DNA of 64,000 bases from RYN-230 sp963713815 (GTDB lineage: Bacteria > Actinomycetota > Actinomycetes > Streptosporangiales > Streptosporangiaceae): NCBI GenBank assembly GCA_963713815.1, contig CAVQNH010000051.1:124001-188000 (forward strand), written 5' to 3'. A program made the position numbers and the translations under genes. The notes under the pieces were generated by a model. That model had not been told where the DNA came from. It saw nothing but the letters and a program-made list of their open reading frames with translations, and searched no databases. This document shows, piece by piece, positions 1-8,418 of the stretch. Position 1 is the first letter of the stretch. Each line of letters begins with the position of its first letter.

Positions 1-1104
1 CCGCGGGCCATCGAGCTCGCCGAGCGGCTCGCCACCCTGGCCCCCGGCGACCTCAACCGGGTGTTCTTCACCACCAGCGGCTCCGAGGCCGTCGAGTCGG
101 CCTGGAAGCTGGCCAAGCAGTACTTCAAGACCATCGGCGAGCCGGGCCGGTACAAGGTGCTCAGCCGTGACATCGCGTACCACGGCACGTCGATGGGCGC
201 GCTGGCCATCACCGGGCTGCCCGGGATCAAGGAGCCGTTCGAGCCGCTCCCGGCGGGCGGGGTCCGGGTGCCCAACACCAACTTCTACCGCGCGCCCGGC
301 TTCGTGGCCGATGACCTCGAAGGGTTCGGCCGGTGGGCGGCCGACGAGATCGAGCGCGCCATCCTGCGCGAGGGCCCGGAATCGGTGGCCGCCGTGTTCC
401 TCGAGCCGGTGCAGAACTCGGGCGGGTGCTTCCCGCCGCCACCCGGCTACTTTGCCCGGGTCCGCGAGATCTGCGACCGCTACGGCGTGATCCTCGTGTC
501 CGACGAGGTCATCTGCGCGTTCGGCCGGCTCGGCTACTACTTCGGCTCGGAGCGCTATCACTACCAGCCGGACATCATCACGTTCGCCAAGGGCGTCACC
601 TCCGGATACTCGCCGCTCGGCGGCATGCTGGTCAGCGACCGGCTGATGGAGCCGTTCAGCAGCGGGACGGCCACCTTCCTGCACGGGGTGACGTTCGCCG
701 GCCACCCGGTCTCCTCGGCCGTGGCGCTGGCCAACCTGGACGTGTTCGAGCAGGAGGACCTGCTCGGCAACGTGCGGGCCAACGAGGCGGCGTTCCGCGC
801 CACCCTGGAAAAGCTGTACGACCTCCCGATCGTCGGCGACGTGCGGGGCGACGGCTACTTCTACGGCATCGAACTGGTCAAGGACAAGGCCACCCGGGAG
901 ACGTTCAGCGACGACGAGTCCGAGCGGCTGCTGCGCGGCTTCCTGTCCCAGGCGCTGTTCGACGCCGGCCTGATCTGCCGGGCCGACGACCGCGGCGATC
1001 CGGTGATCCAGCTGGCTCCCCCGCTGACCTGCGGCCCTGAGCATTTCACCGAGATGGAGCAGATCCTGCGCAGCGTGCTGACCGAGGCCTGGTCCCGGAT
1101 CTGA
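1..1104 (+). CDS. Class III (PLP) aminotransferase, 5'-truncated by window edge
   Basis: The reading frame is open from the first base, so the N-terminus lies outside the window. The visible 367 residues carry the class III omega-aminotransferase core: the cofactor loop TTSGSEAVE near the start, the Asp of LVSDEVICAFGR that contacts the pyridine nitrogen, and the Schiff-base Lys in FAKGVTSGYSPLGG. A late HGVTFAGHPVSSAVALAN segment matches the phosphate-contacting region. The family transfers an amino group from an omega-amino acid or polyamine to pyruvate or 2-oxoglutarate in the cytoplasm. The substrate cannot be read from sequence, but the close spacing of motifs resembles omega-amino acid:pyruvate and putrescine-type enzymes. 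It ends 170 bp before the next gene, so no operon partner downstream is obvious. Confidence 0.9.
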   Translation, partial: PRAIELAERLATLAPGDLNRVFFTTSGSEAVESAWKLAKQYFKTIGEPGRYKVLSRDIAYHGTSMGALAITGLPGIKEPFEPLPAGGVRVPNTNFYRAPGFVADDLEGFGRWAADEIERAILREGPESVAAVFLEPVQNSGGCFPPPPGYFARVREICDRYGVILVSDEVICAFGRLGYYFGSERYHYQPDIITFAKGVTSGYSPLGGMLVSDRLMEPFSSGTATFLHGVTFAGHPVSSAVALANLDVFEQEDLLGNVRANEAAFRATLEKLYDLPIVGDVRGDGYFYGIELVKDKATRETFSDDESERLLRGFLSQALFDAGLICRADDRGDPVIQLAPPLTCGPEHFTEMEQILRSVLTEAWSRI

Positions 1105-1274
1105 GCCGGCCGGGGAACGGCCTGGCCAGCCAGCGCGTTTACCTCCTGAGGGGGCCTGCATGAGGCCGCTGAATGGGCCTGCGCGCGAGCCTGCCGGGCA
1201 GCCGACCCGTGATGTGGCCAAATCGTGGCCGGATCTTCGGATGATGTCGAGCTGACAGGGGTAGTCCGCCGCCT

Positions 1275-2549
1275 GTGTGGTACTTCATTGGCGCGATAGC
1301 AGCGGTCTTGCTGGGCGCCGGTTTCGTGCTGCAGCAGGACGCGGCCCAGCGCGTGCCGCAGTCCGACTTCCTGCGGGCCCGGCTGGTTGCCGACCTGCTG
1401 CGGCAGCGGCGCTGGCTGGCCGGCCTGGGCTTCATGATCGCCGGGATGCTGCTGTCCGCCTGGGTCATCGGCCACCTGGTCCTCGCCCTGTCCGAGCCGC
1501 TGCTGGCCACCAACCTGCTGGTCGCGCTGGTCATCGCCGGCCGGGTCTCCGGCCAGAAGCCGCAGGCCCAGGAGCTGGTGGGCGCGGTCATCCTGCTGGC
1601 CGGGGTGAGCGCCCTGTCCGTGGCCCGGTCGGTGACCTCGGTTCAGGACTCCGTGGGCTCCCCCGCGTACTGGCCGTACGCGGGGGCGGCCATCGCCGCC
1701 GCCGCGGCCTGCTTCGCCATCGCCGGCCGGCGCCGTCAGGGCGACCTGCGCGGCCTGCTGACCGGGACGGCCGCCGGGCTGGTGCTGGGTATCCAGGACG
1801 CTATAACCCGGGTCACCGTGCGGGACCTGGACAGCGTGCACGACGTGATCCTCCTGCTGACCAGCTGGCCGGCCTACAGCCTGGTGGCAGTGGGCGTCAT
1901 CGCGCTGTGGCTGATGCAGAGCGCGTTCAGCTCGGCCCCGCTGCACGCGTCCCTGCCCGGGGTCACGGCCGCGGAGCCGGTATCGGGGATCGTGCTCGGC
2001 GTCGTGGCCTTCCGCGAGAACGTGCCCGCCTCGCCCCTGCTCATCGCGGTCCAGGTGGCCGGGCTGATCATGCTGGTCGTCGGCGTCATCCTGGTCGCCC
2101 GGGCACCGGCGCTGTCGGGCCTGCAGAAGGTCCGCGTGCCCGGCGAGCGCCTCCTGCGCCGCGAGCGTGAGCATCGGCGGACCCGGCCGCCCGCGGTGGC
2201 GCTGCAGGTCTCGCCCGGCCTAGCCAGCCCCCATCCGGGTCTCCCGGGACCGGTGGCCGCCGGTCCCGTCGGCTCCGGACCGGCCAGCGCCGGACCGGCC
2301 AGGCACAGGACCGGCCGCTGCGGGACCGGCCAGCGCCGGACCGGCTGGCGGCCGCGGGACCGGCCAGCATGGGATCGGCCAGCACCGGACCGGCCAGCGC
2401 GGGACCGGCCAGCCCCAGTCCGGCCAGCCCCAGTCCGGCCAGCACTGGCCCGGCCAGCCCCAGTCCGGCCAGCACTAGCCCCGCCAGCACTAGCCCCGCC
2501 AGCCCGAGCTCCCGCCAGCCCTGGCCCGGCGGCCCCGCCCGGCAGATAA
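1275..2549 (+). CDS. DMT/EamA-type multispanning membrane protein with low-complexity C-terminal tail
   Basis: About 285 residues form roughly nine or ten hydrophobic helices, beginning WYFIGAIAAVLLGAGFVLQQ, as in actinobacterial DMT-superfamily permeases. Substrate is unknown. After about residue 295 the protein becomes a Pro/Ala/Gly/Arg tail encoded by short tandem repeats of a GGCCAGC-rich unit, which is not part of the family core and may be cytoplasmic disorder or an extension caused by repeat expansion. The start chosen is GTG at 1275; GTG at 1277 is out of frame. A weak AGGGG lies upstream, so the exact start is uncertain. The tail ends beside an AT-rich block that precedes the expansin gene. 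Confidence 0.72.
   Translation: MWYFIGAIAAVLLGAGFVLQQDAAQRVPQSDFLRARLVADLLRQRRWLAGLGFMIAGMLLSAWVIGHLVLALSEPLLATNLLVALVIAGRVSGQKPQAQELVGAVILLAGVSALSVARSVTSVQDSVGSPAYWPYAGAAIAAAAACFAIAGRRRQGDLRGLLTGTAAGLVLGIQDAITRVTVRDLDSVHDVILLLTSWPAYSLVAVGVIALWLMQSAFSSAPLHASLPGVTAAEPVSGIVLGVVAFRENVPASPLLIAVQVAGLIMLVVGVILVARAPALSGLQKVRVPGERLLRREREHRRTRPPAVALQVSPGLASPHPGLPGPVAAGPVGSGPASAGPARHRTGRCGTGQRRTGWRPRDRPAWDRPAPDRPARDRPAPVRPAPVRPALARPAPVRPALAPPALAPPARAPASPGPAAPPGR
2268..2515. repeat. GC-rich minisatellite in DMT gene tail
   Basis: Imperfect tandem copies of short units such as ACCGGCCAGC and CCCAGTCCGGCCAGC run across about 250 bases. They encode the Pro/Ala-rich tail of the membrane protein and remain open in more than one frame, as GC-rich repeats do. 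Confidence 0.75.
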
Positions 2550-2600
2550 CTGTTTTATTACTTAACGTAACTGGGCAACTTCACTGGGCAAGCTGGTGTC
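2541..2600 (+). promoter_or_regulatory. AT-rich block upstream of expansin, probable promoter
   Basis: A run with many A and T bases (ATAACTGTTTTATTACTTAA around 2543-2565) stands out sharply from its surroundings and lies directly before the expansin start. I cannot assign convincing -35 and -10 boxes, so this is only a likely promoter or regulator site. It overlaps the last codons of the preceding gene. Confidence 0.35.
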
Positions 2601-3764
2601 ATGCGCTTAGCTCACCCCGGTGACCGGCACCCGGGCCCCCGGCAGCCCCGGAACGGCAACCGCATCTGGCTCGTCACATCCGTCGTCACGGTCCTGGTGA
2701 TGGTGCTCGTTGCGGTGAGGTTGACGGGAAGCGGCTGCCCGGCTGCCTCCCGGGCGGGCGGGCCTCCTGCGGGCGGGGGCGGGTCCGCTGCGGGCGCGTC
2801 CGGGTCCCCTTCGGCTGGGGGCGGGCCCGCTGCGGGCGCGGGTGGGTCCCCTCCGGCCGGGAGCAGCGCGGACTCGGACAGGGCGGCGCAGACGGCGGCG
2901 GCTGGGTCCAGGATGGCCAGCCCGCTGGCGGCCAGGCCCGTGCTAGCCAGGCCCGCGCTGGCCAGGCCCGCGCTGGCCGGATCCGCGATCCAGGGTCATG
3001 CCGTGTTCTACGATCCCGGCCACGCGGCGGGCAGCTGCGGGCTGGGCCCGTTCCCGGCCGGGGGCCGGTACGCCAGCCTGCCGCGGCGCAGCTACGCGTC
3101 CGGCCGGGCCTGCGGCAGCTACGTGGATGTCTCCGGGCCGGCGGGCACGGTGCGGGCCGAAGTCGTGGACGTGTGCCCGGACTGCGCGGCAGCCACCGTC
3201 AACCTGAGCCGGGCGGCCTTCGCCCGGATCGCCGACCCGAGGACCGGCACGGTCGCGGTGAGCTACCAGCCCGCCGTGGACCCGCCGCTGCCGGGACCGC
3301 TGGAGCTGCGGATCACCGCGGCCGGGTCCCCCGGCCCCCTGGCCGTGCAGGTCCTCAACCACGGCAACCGGCTGTCGTCGGTGGCGGCCAGCGGGCCGGG
3401 CGGCCAGTGGCGGCGACTGGTCCCGGGGGCCGACGGCTACTGGACCGGGTCGCTGGACGCGCGGGACACCACGGGCGGGACGCCGGGCGGGGTCTCAGCC
3501 GCCGTGGGCGGCGCACCAGCCGGCCCGGACAGGCGCGGGCTGGCAGGCGGCGCGGCGGGCCGCCGGATCAGGGTCCGGATCACCGACGTCGAGGGGCACC
3601 AGGTGGTGCTCACCGGGATTCCGCCGCGCCGCACGGTGGTGCACGCCACGGTCTGGATGTACCGGGCCGCGAACCGGGCCGTTCCCTCGGCCACCCGCTC
3701 GCCCGGCGCGGACGTGACGCCGGCCCGCCGCGCCAGGGCGGCCGCGAGCGCGGGCAGCTGCTGA
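2601..3764 (+). CDS. Secreted/membrane-anchored bacterial expansin (RlpA-like DPBB plus CBM63-like domain)
   Basis: 387 residues. A single N-terminal hydrophobic segment (about residues 22-42, IWLVTSVVTVLVMVLVAVRL) exports or anchors the protein. A Gly/Ser/Ala-rich linker follows to about residue 130. The expansin pair comes next: a double-psi barrel starting GHAVFYDPGHAAGSCG with the conserved Asp of VVDVCPDC and the NLSRAAFARIADPRTG block, then a second domain starting LEVRITAAGSPGPLAVQV-like sequence and ending in IRVRITDVEGHQVV. This order matches Bacillus YoaJ (EXLX1). Expansins loosen cellulose or peptidoglycan-linked polysaccharide without hydrolysis. The Cys pairs CPDC and ACGS may form disulfides. 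Near the GH16 gene further on it suggests a plant or fungal wall substrate, which is inference. Confidence 0.85.
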   Translation: MRLAHPGDRHPGPRQPRNGNRIWLVTSVVTVLVMVLVAVRLTGSGCPAASRAGGPPAGGGGSAAGASGSPSAGGGPAAGAGGSPPAGSSADSDRAAQTAAAGSRMASPLAARPVLARPALARPALAGSAIQGHAVFYDPGHAAGSCGLGPFPAGGRYASLPRRSYASGRACGSYVDVSGPAGTVRAEVVDVCPDCAAATVNLSRAAFARIADPRTGTVAVSYQPAVDPPLPGPLELRITAAGSPGPLAVQVLNHGNRLSSVAASGPGGQWRRLVPGADGYWTGSLDARDTTGGTPGGVSAAVGGAPAGPDRRGLAGGAAGRRIRVRITDVEGHQVVLTGIPPRRTVVHATVWMYRAANRAVPSATRSPGADVTPARRARAAASAGSC

Positions 3765-3874
3765 GCGGGCATCCCGAGGGCCCGCCCGGCCAGGGGCCCG
3801 CCACGCCTGCGGACATAGCCTGACCGCAGCCGCGCGGCCTGGCCAGGTCGCGCTGTCCCGCGCAAGGAGGGGCC

Positions 3875-4312
3875 GTGCCCGCGATGACAGCCCAGGAGAC
3901 CTGGGACTTCCTGATGGAGGGCACCCGTACCGGTCACCTCGCGACGGTGCGGGCCGACGGCCGGCCGCACGTCAAGCCGGTCTGGTACGAACTGTCCGGC
4001 GCACCCGGTAACTTCCAGCTGATCTTCAACACCGGCGCGGACACCGTGGCCGGGCGGAACCTGCGCCGGGACGGCCGGGTAACGATCTCCGTGGACGATG
4101 CGGCGCCGCCGTACTCGTTCGTGCTCATCGAGGGCACCGCCGAGCTCAGTGAGGACCCGGCCGACCTGCTGGCCGTGGCGACCAGGCTGGGCGGCCGCTA
4201 CATGGGCGACGCACTGGCGGCGGAGTTCGGGGCCCGCAACGCCGTCCCCGGCGAGCTGGTCGTCCGGGTGACCCCGGCCCGGATCGTGGCGAAGCGCGGC
4301 ATCGCGAGCTGA
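3875..4312 (+). CDS. PPOX-class (split-barrel) F420/FMN-dependent oxidoreductase
   Basis: 145 residues with the flavin-reductase-like split barrel seen in actinobacterial F420-dependent PPOX proteins: GHLATVRADGRPHVKPVWYE, a central VTISVDDAAPPYSFVLIEG strand pair and a C-terminal VVRVTPARIVAKRG. Members bind F420 or FMN and reduce assorted metabolites; the substrate here is unknown. AAGGAGG at 3864-3870 precedes two possible starts, GTG 3875 (4 nt away, short) and ATG 3884 (13 nt away, long), so the first three residues are uncertain. It stands alone between short gaps. Confidence 0.85.
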   Translation: MPAMTAQETWDFLMEGTRTGHLATVRADGRPHVKPVWYELSGAPGNFQLIFNTGADTVAGRNLRRDGRVTISVDDAAPPYSFVLIEGTAELSEDPADLLAVATRLGGRYMGDALAAEFGARNAVPGELVVRVTPARIVAKRGIAS

Positions 4313-4343
4313 GCGGGCAGGTCCGGGTGGCCAGCCCGTTCCG

Positions 4344-4447
4344 GCGAGCCCGGCCAGGGCAGGCCCGGCCCGAGCCCGGCGAGCCCGGCCCGGCGAGCCC
4401 GGCCAGAGCAGGCCCAGCCGGCGAGCCCGGCCAGGGCAGGCCCGGCG
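4344..4447. repeat. Intergenic GC-rich tandem repeat
   Basis: Several imperfect copies of GCGAGCCCGGCCAGGGCAGG lie between the PPOX gene and the small ORF at 4545. No gene or structured RNA is apparent in this gap (4313-4544). Confidence 0.7.
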
Positions 4448-4544
4448 CATTCCGGGCGATCAGGTCTTTTATGCGGGTAATACCGGCGATGGACGCAAAG
4501 TGGGCATCAGTTTTGTGCCGCGCCGTAGCGGGAAAGTACCGCGT

Positions 4545-4775
4545 ATGCCAACGGACAGGTCAGCGGGCCGGATCCGCGCATTTGCCTTTGGCGCCGCCAC
4601 GCTTTTCGATATCACCGGCGCCGTCATCTACCGGGCACTCCGCGAAGAGATGCCGGATCCCGGGGAAGTCCCCTCAGAGGGCCCGTTCCAGCTCGCCACG
4701 AAAACCATCGAGGACGCGCATTCCGAGGCGGTCATGCGTGCTACCCGGACGAATGGCGTGGACGTTTCCGCGTGA
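4545..4775 (+). CDS. Small hypothetical protein, coupled to next gene
   Basis: 76 residues if translation begins at ATG 4545 (MPTDRSAGRIRAFAFGAATLF); an upstream in-frame GTG at 4500 is possible but the sequence before 4545 lacks coding character. A short hydrophobic stretch (FAFGAATLFDITGAVIY) near residues 12-28 could be one membrane segment, followed by an acidic tail. The stop codon overlaps the GTG start of the next gene (GTGA at 4772-4775), a strong sign of translational coupling and shared function. No family recognised. Confidence 0.55.
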   Translation: MPTDRSAGRIRAFAFGAATLFDITGAVIYRALREEMPDPGEVPSEGPFQLATKTIEDAHSEAVMRATRTNGVDVSA

Positions 4776-5638
4776 CTGACGATGACGGCACCATCGAGTC
4801 CGGCCACCCGCCCGATCCGGGGCCCGGCCTGGGCAGCGCGCCCGACCCGCCGCCGGGCACCCCGCGCCCGCGGGGTCCCCGCCACCTGCGCATCCCGCTG
4901 CCCGGTTTCGGGGTGGCCCACCCGGGCACGGCCCCGAACCCCGGCGGGGCGACCGATCCTGGCCACAGCGCCGCCGCGCCACCCGGGCCGGTGGCGCCAC
5001 CCGGGCCCGGTATGGCCGCGCCGCCTGCCGAGGACGCGCTGACGCACCCGCCAGCCGGAGCGGCAGCGGCCGACCCCACCGCAGCAGCTGGCATGGCGGC
5101 GGCTGGCCAGGCGGCGGCTGGCCAGGCGGGCCCGGCACCGTCCGCAGGCCGGACCAGCGGCCAGGGCGCCACCACCCCGCCCGACGGCACCACTCCCCCG
5201 CTGGACATCGACCAGATCGCCAGCCAGGTGTACGAACGGATCGGTGACAAGATGGACCACCGCCCGGATACGCCCCAGGAAACGCCGCCCGCGGAGCAGG
5301 CGATCATCCTGCGTGATAAGGCGCCCGAACTGTATGACCTGTGGCTCAAGATCGCGCAGGAGAAGGCGGCGACCATCAACTACGTCCAGCGCGCGCCCTA
5401 CGAGGTGCCGGAACGGCTGGCCCAGAGCGGCCGGCCGCGGGCGCTGAGCGCCATGATCCTGGTGCTCGCCTTCTGCGGGTACCTGGCCTCACTGGGCGGC
5501 CCGGGACCCTACATCGGCGGCCTGATCGCGATCCTCGACCTGCTGGTCATGCTGGCCCTGTTCTTCGGGCTGCGGCCCGACCACCTGACCGACTCCGGCC
5601 GGCCGCGCAAACGCCGGTTAATCCCGCGAATGTACTGA
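4772..5638 (+). CDS. Pro-rich protein with two C-terminal membrane helices
   Basis: 288 residues. The first 145 are Pro/Gly/Ala-rich and disordered. The rest holds an amphipathic segment (AIILRDKAPELYDLWLKIAQEKAATINYV) and two hydrophobic helices (SAMILVLAFCGYLASLGG and IGGLIAILDLLVMLALFFGL) ending in a basic tail KRRLIPRMY. The helical-stalk-plus-two-helices layout is like that of DUF2335 membrane proteins, but the match is weak and I do not assign the family. It starts at a GTG overlapping the preceding stop and is followed at once by a perfect terminator hairpin, so it closes a two-gene operon. Confidence 0.6.
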   Translation: MTDDDGTIESGHPPDPGPGLGSAPDPPPGTPRPRGPRHLRIPLPGFGVAHPGTAPNPGGATDPGHSAAAPPGPVAPPGPGMAAPPAEDALTHPPAGAAAADPTAAAGMAAAGQAAAGQAGPAPSAGRTSGQGATTPPDGTTPPLDIDQIASQVYERIGDKMDHRPDTPQETPPAEQAIILRDKAPELYDLWLKIAQEKAATINYVQRAPYEVPERLAQSGRPRALSAMILVLAFCGYLASLGGPGPYIGGLIAILDLLVMLALFFGLRPDHLTDSGRPRKRRLIPRMY

Positions 5639-5671
5639 GCCCCCCGGGCGCCGGACGCGCCCGGGGGGCTC
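5637..5671. terminator. Perfect 15-bp GC hairpin between convergent genes
   Basis: Arms 5637-5651 and 5657-5671 (GAGCCCCCCGGGCGC and its exact complement) with a 5-nt loop. It starts inside the stop codon of the upstream gene and faces the 3' end of the minus-strand secreted protein, so it may serve both. There is no T tract, as is common in actinobacteria. Confidence 0.8.
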
Positions 5672-5711
5672 AGCAGCTACCGCCGGGCCTCAGCCCGGCC
5701 GGACCGCCGGA

Positions 5712-7505
5712 TCAGCAACTTCGCTGAATCTGCGGGTTGGCCAGCACGGGACTGGTGAGTGTTCCGCCGTACCTGGCCACGTTGGGCGTGCCGTACTGCG
5801 CATCGCCGCCGAAATCGGTCAGGGTCCGGCCCGGGTTGACGTCACCGAAGTTCCACACACAGCCAAGCTGGTGGCTCCGGCTCAGCGACCAGAAGGCGTA
5901 GAACTTCGCGCCCGCCGGCAGCGCCGTGCACCCGGCCCCCGTGGCCACGTTGCAGTCCGCTTCGGAGCCAGCGATGTCGGTCTCGAATTGGATATTCGGA
6001 TAACTCTTGCCGTGCGTGAACGGGCCTATATAAGCGAACGACGTGGGATGGCCACGAGAGCCATCCGGCCAGTCGTGAATATAGGAACTCCCGTCGAAAT
6101 CGAGGTCACCGTTCTGGAAGAAATTATCCTGGCATCCGGCTATCGGCCAGTTTAGTTTCTCCGCGGTTCCATTAACGACGACCGGGCGCGGACCGGCCGG
6201 CACGCACGTCATGTCGGAGAACTCGCACAGTGCGCCGGACGTGAAGTTGTCACTCGGGCAGGCTCCGCCACCTTCAGTAGTCGCGTTCTGGCAGACGCCC
6301 GTGGTCGCATTGCAGGGGCCCTCACCGACCTTCCCGCGGCCTTCGAACCCGCCGACGCACGTCTGTGCGGTGCGCGGGTCGCTGAACGACTGGCCGTTGG
6401 AGTAGCTAGCCGTGTACGGGTCGCTGTTGGTGATCGAGGCGCACGGCTCGAAGTGCCCCATCTCCTGCTCCATCAGCACCCCGCCCTCGAGCGCGGCCCA
6501 GGGCACCTGATTCTGCTGCTGGGCCGTGTTGTACTCGGGGTGGAAGTTGAACGGAGTGCCGTCGCAGGTCGTCGGGTTCGTGTTCATGAACCCGTTCTTG
6601 CCGCTGGCCACCATGTACCCGGTCTGGTGGGTGGTCAGGTCGTTAGCCACGACGAGCAGTCCCTGCGGCGTGTCACGCAAGCTCAGGGCGAGCGAGTCAC
6701 CCTGATTCATCAGGAGCGTCTGCGCGTTCGGCGTGAACGTGCTCACATCGGCCAGCTGCGGACTGGGCGGCCCGCTCGGCACCCCGTTGCGCTGCAGGAA
6801 GGCGAAGTTGGTCGGTTCCTCGCAATTCGCGTTGAGCCCGACGAAGTTGAACTGGGATTCCAGGCTGTCGATGGTGAGCGCCGCACACCAATGCGTCGGG
6901 TCACAGCTGGGTGAATCGACGAACGGCTGGTATCCGGGCGGGTAGAGCTGGACCTCCAGGAACGCCGAGCCCGCGGCATTGGGGTCATTGATAGCCCCGC
7001 TGTTGGAGTCGCTGTCGGGCTTGCACGGGTTCAGCGGGTAGGAGTTCGGGTCGCAGATGGGCAGCCCGAACCACGGGGCCGGGCTGAGTTCGGCGTAGTC
7101 ACTGACCGTCTTGCCGTTCGGCGAGATGGTCGGCTTGCCCTTCGGGTCCCTGGGCAGCCGCATGACGTAGCTCATGTTGTTCCCGCTGCCGGGAGCACTC
7201 GAGATGAACTTGACCGACGGCTCATCGTGGCCGACATAGGTCCCGTTGTCCTCGAACCGCCCGCCCCAGGTGCCACGGGGATCGGTGCACCCACCGCCCA
7301 GATCGACCTTCACGTCGTGGTACTTGGGGCTGTGGCCATTGCAGTCCATCATGCCCGTGGGGCCGGGCGCGACGCTGGTGCTGGCGCTGGCTGCGGCCGT
7401 CCGGGCCGAGGATGCGCTGGCCGCCAGGCCGCTCCAGGTAGCTGTTCCGATGATGATGATTAATGATCCTGCCAGCGCGCACAGTCGCGCCCACCGCTTG
7501 CCCAT
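5712..7505 (-). CDS. Large secreted Cys-rich protein of unknown function
   Basis: 597 residues from ATG 7505, which has a GGAAGGA ribosome site 5 nt upstream; the frame is open further upstream but without a ribosome site. The N-terminus MGKRWARLCALAGSLIIIIG, then Ala-rich sequence, is a signal peptide. The mature part is rich in Cys, Asn, Gly, Pro and aromatics, with repeated short Cys motifs (CDPNSYPLNPC, CNATTGVCQNATT) that suggest an extracellular disulfide-rich fold. I recognise no catalytic motif. Some stretches use more A/T at third positions than neighbouring genes. It follows the cold-shock gene on the same strand but a T-tailed terminator separates them, and it seems to have its own promoter. 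I assign no function. Confidence 0.75.
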   Translation of the reverse strand: MGKRWARLCALAGSLIIIIGTATWSGLAASASSARTAAASASTSVAPGPTGMMDCNGHSPKYHDVKVDLGGGCTDPRGTWGGRFEDNGTYVGHDEPSVKFISSAPGSGNNMSYVMRLPRDPKGKPTISPNGKTVSDYAELSPAPWFGLPICDPNSYPLNPCKPDSDSNSGAINDPNAAGSAFLEVQLYPPGYQPFVDSPSCDPTHWCAALTIDSLESQFNFVGLNANCEEPTNFAFLQRNGVPSGPPSPQLADVSTFTPNAQTLLMNQGDSLALSLRDTPQGLLVVANDLTTHQTGYMVASGKNGFMNTNPTTCDGTPFNFHPEYNTAQQQNQVPWAALEGGVLMEQEMGHFEPCASITNSDPYTASYSNGQSFSDPRTAQTCVGGFEGRGKVGEGPCNATTGVCQNATTEGGGACPSDNFTSGALCEFSDMTCVPAGPRPVVVNGTAEKLNWPIAGCQDNFFQNGDLDFDGSSYIHDWPDGSRGHPTSFAYIGPFTHGKSYPNIQFETDIAGSEADCNVATGAGCTALPAGAKFYAFWSLSRSHQLGCVWNFGDVNPGRTLTDFGGDAQYGTPNVARYGGTLTSPVLANPQIQRSC

Positions 7506-7622
7506 CGTGGTCCTTCCGGGAGGTTCGCCAGAACACACAACCGACATGCGGACGCCTGCACGGAGCCCTGGTGAGTGACCCCCGCGCAACCGCCCAAAGC
7601 TCCATCCAAGGGCTCTGCAGAC

Positions 7623-7651
7623 GTCTTATTGCGGACTCGGGTTTCTGTCAA
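7623..7651 (-). promoter_or_regulatory. Putative sigma-70-type promoter of the secreted-protein gene
   Basis: Reading the minus strand, TTGACA (7651-7646) and TAAGAC (7628-7623) are 17 bp apart, which would start transcription about 110 nt before ATG 7505. The -35 box is consensus; the -10 box lacks the final T, so this is moderate. A hairpin with 8-bp arms (7678-7685 and 7695-7702) lies just upstream. Confidence 0.45.
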
Positions 7652-7754
7652 CCTTTATCCAGCTAAATCCTGGTTTCGCCGGAAATTATTGGGTTTTCCG
7701 GCCTGACCTTATGGGGGCCCACACGGGCGCAGCCGGGCCAGCCACGGCCCGTTA

Positions 7755-7810
7755 GAGTAAAAGAAAAGCAAAAGTGCGCGGACAGCCCCTTGCGGGACTG
7801 CCCGCGCACT
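7755..7810 (-). terminator. Rho-independent terminator of the cold-shock gene
   Basis: Arms 7773-7789 and 7794-7810 pair over 17 bp with two mismatches. On the minus strand the hairpin is followed by a T-rich run (ACTTTTGCTTTTCTTTTAC). This is the only hairpin with a classical T tract that I found in the window. Confidence 0.85.
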
Positions 7811-7860
7811 CGCAGAATGCCGGCCGTAGGCGGCCTAGCCGCCTGAGCAACCGGATCCGG

Positions 7861-8064
7861 TCAGACCGGGCGGACCTGCTCAGCCTGCGGACCCTTCGGG
7901 CCCTGGCCTGCGGTGAACTCGACGCGCTGGTTCTCCTGCAGGCTGCGGAAACCGTCGGTCTGGATGGCGGTGTGGTGTACGAAGACGTCGGCGGTGCCGT
8001 CATCAGGGGCGATGAAACCATAGCCCTTGTCAGCGTTGAACCACTTCACGGTGCCCTGAGCCAC
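7861..8064 (-). CDS. Cold-shock protein, CspA family
   Basis: 67 residues, the usual length. GTG start at 8064 is preceded by TAGGAGAAG. The OB-fold nucleic-acid motifs KGYGFIAPDDG (RNP1) and DVFVHH (RNP2) are intact, and the start VAQGTVKWFNADKG is typical. Such proteins bind single-stranded RNA and DNA and melt mRNA structure in the cytoplasm. It is monocistronic: a strong terminator lies 50 bp downstream. The upstream gap of about 350 bp could include a structured leader as in other csp genes, but I see no decisive element. Confidence 0.95.
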   Translation of the reverse strand: MAQGTVKWFNADKGYGFIAPDDGTADVFVHHTAIQTDGFRSLQENQRVEFTAGQGPKGPQAEQVRPV

Positions 8065-8418
8065 GTGCTCTTCTCCTACGGGAACGATTATCGGGATCCA
8101 CGGACGTGTCTCCCGGGTTGCTGCGACAGTCTGCCCTTCAAACGGCGGGGCACTCTGTGATCCACGGCCCCGGTCAACGAATCGACCGGCGCCGACACGC
8201 TCACGAACTTCGGCTACAACCACCGACCATTGAACACCATCACGCCACGTGGCGCTGACGGGTCGCCCAGTTGTCAGCATCTGCCCTGTTCAGGAGCCTC
8301 GGCCTGGGCTGCGGGATGCCCGTTGACCTGGGACCTCGAGTGCGGAAAACTGCCCTCTAGATTGCTGTTAATGCGGAAATAGTTGCATACCTGGCCCTCG
8401 GCAACGGAAAGAGTTCCG
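8065..8418. other. Intergenic region with no supported gene
   Basis: This stretch separates the cold-shock start from the aminotransferase relic. It would hold the csp promoter and any long cold-shock leader. I find several TTGA-type boxes on the minus strand but none with a good -10 partner, so no promoter is assigned. Confidence 0.5.

Noticed and set aside
861..2174. Long minus-strand frame over the aminotransferase and DMT genes
   Set aside because: Gln/Gly/Arg/His-rich composition characteristic of an antisense shadow; both plus genes have clear family motifs.
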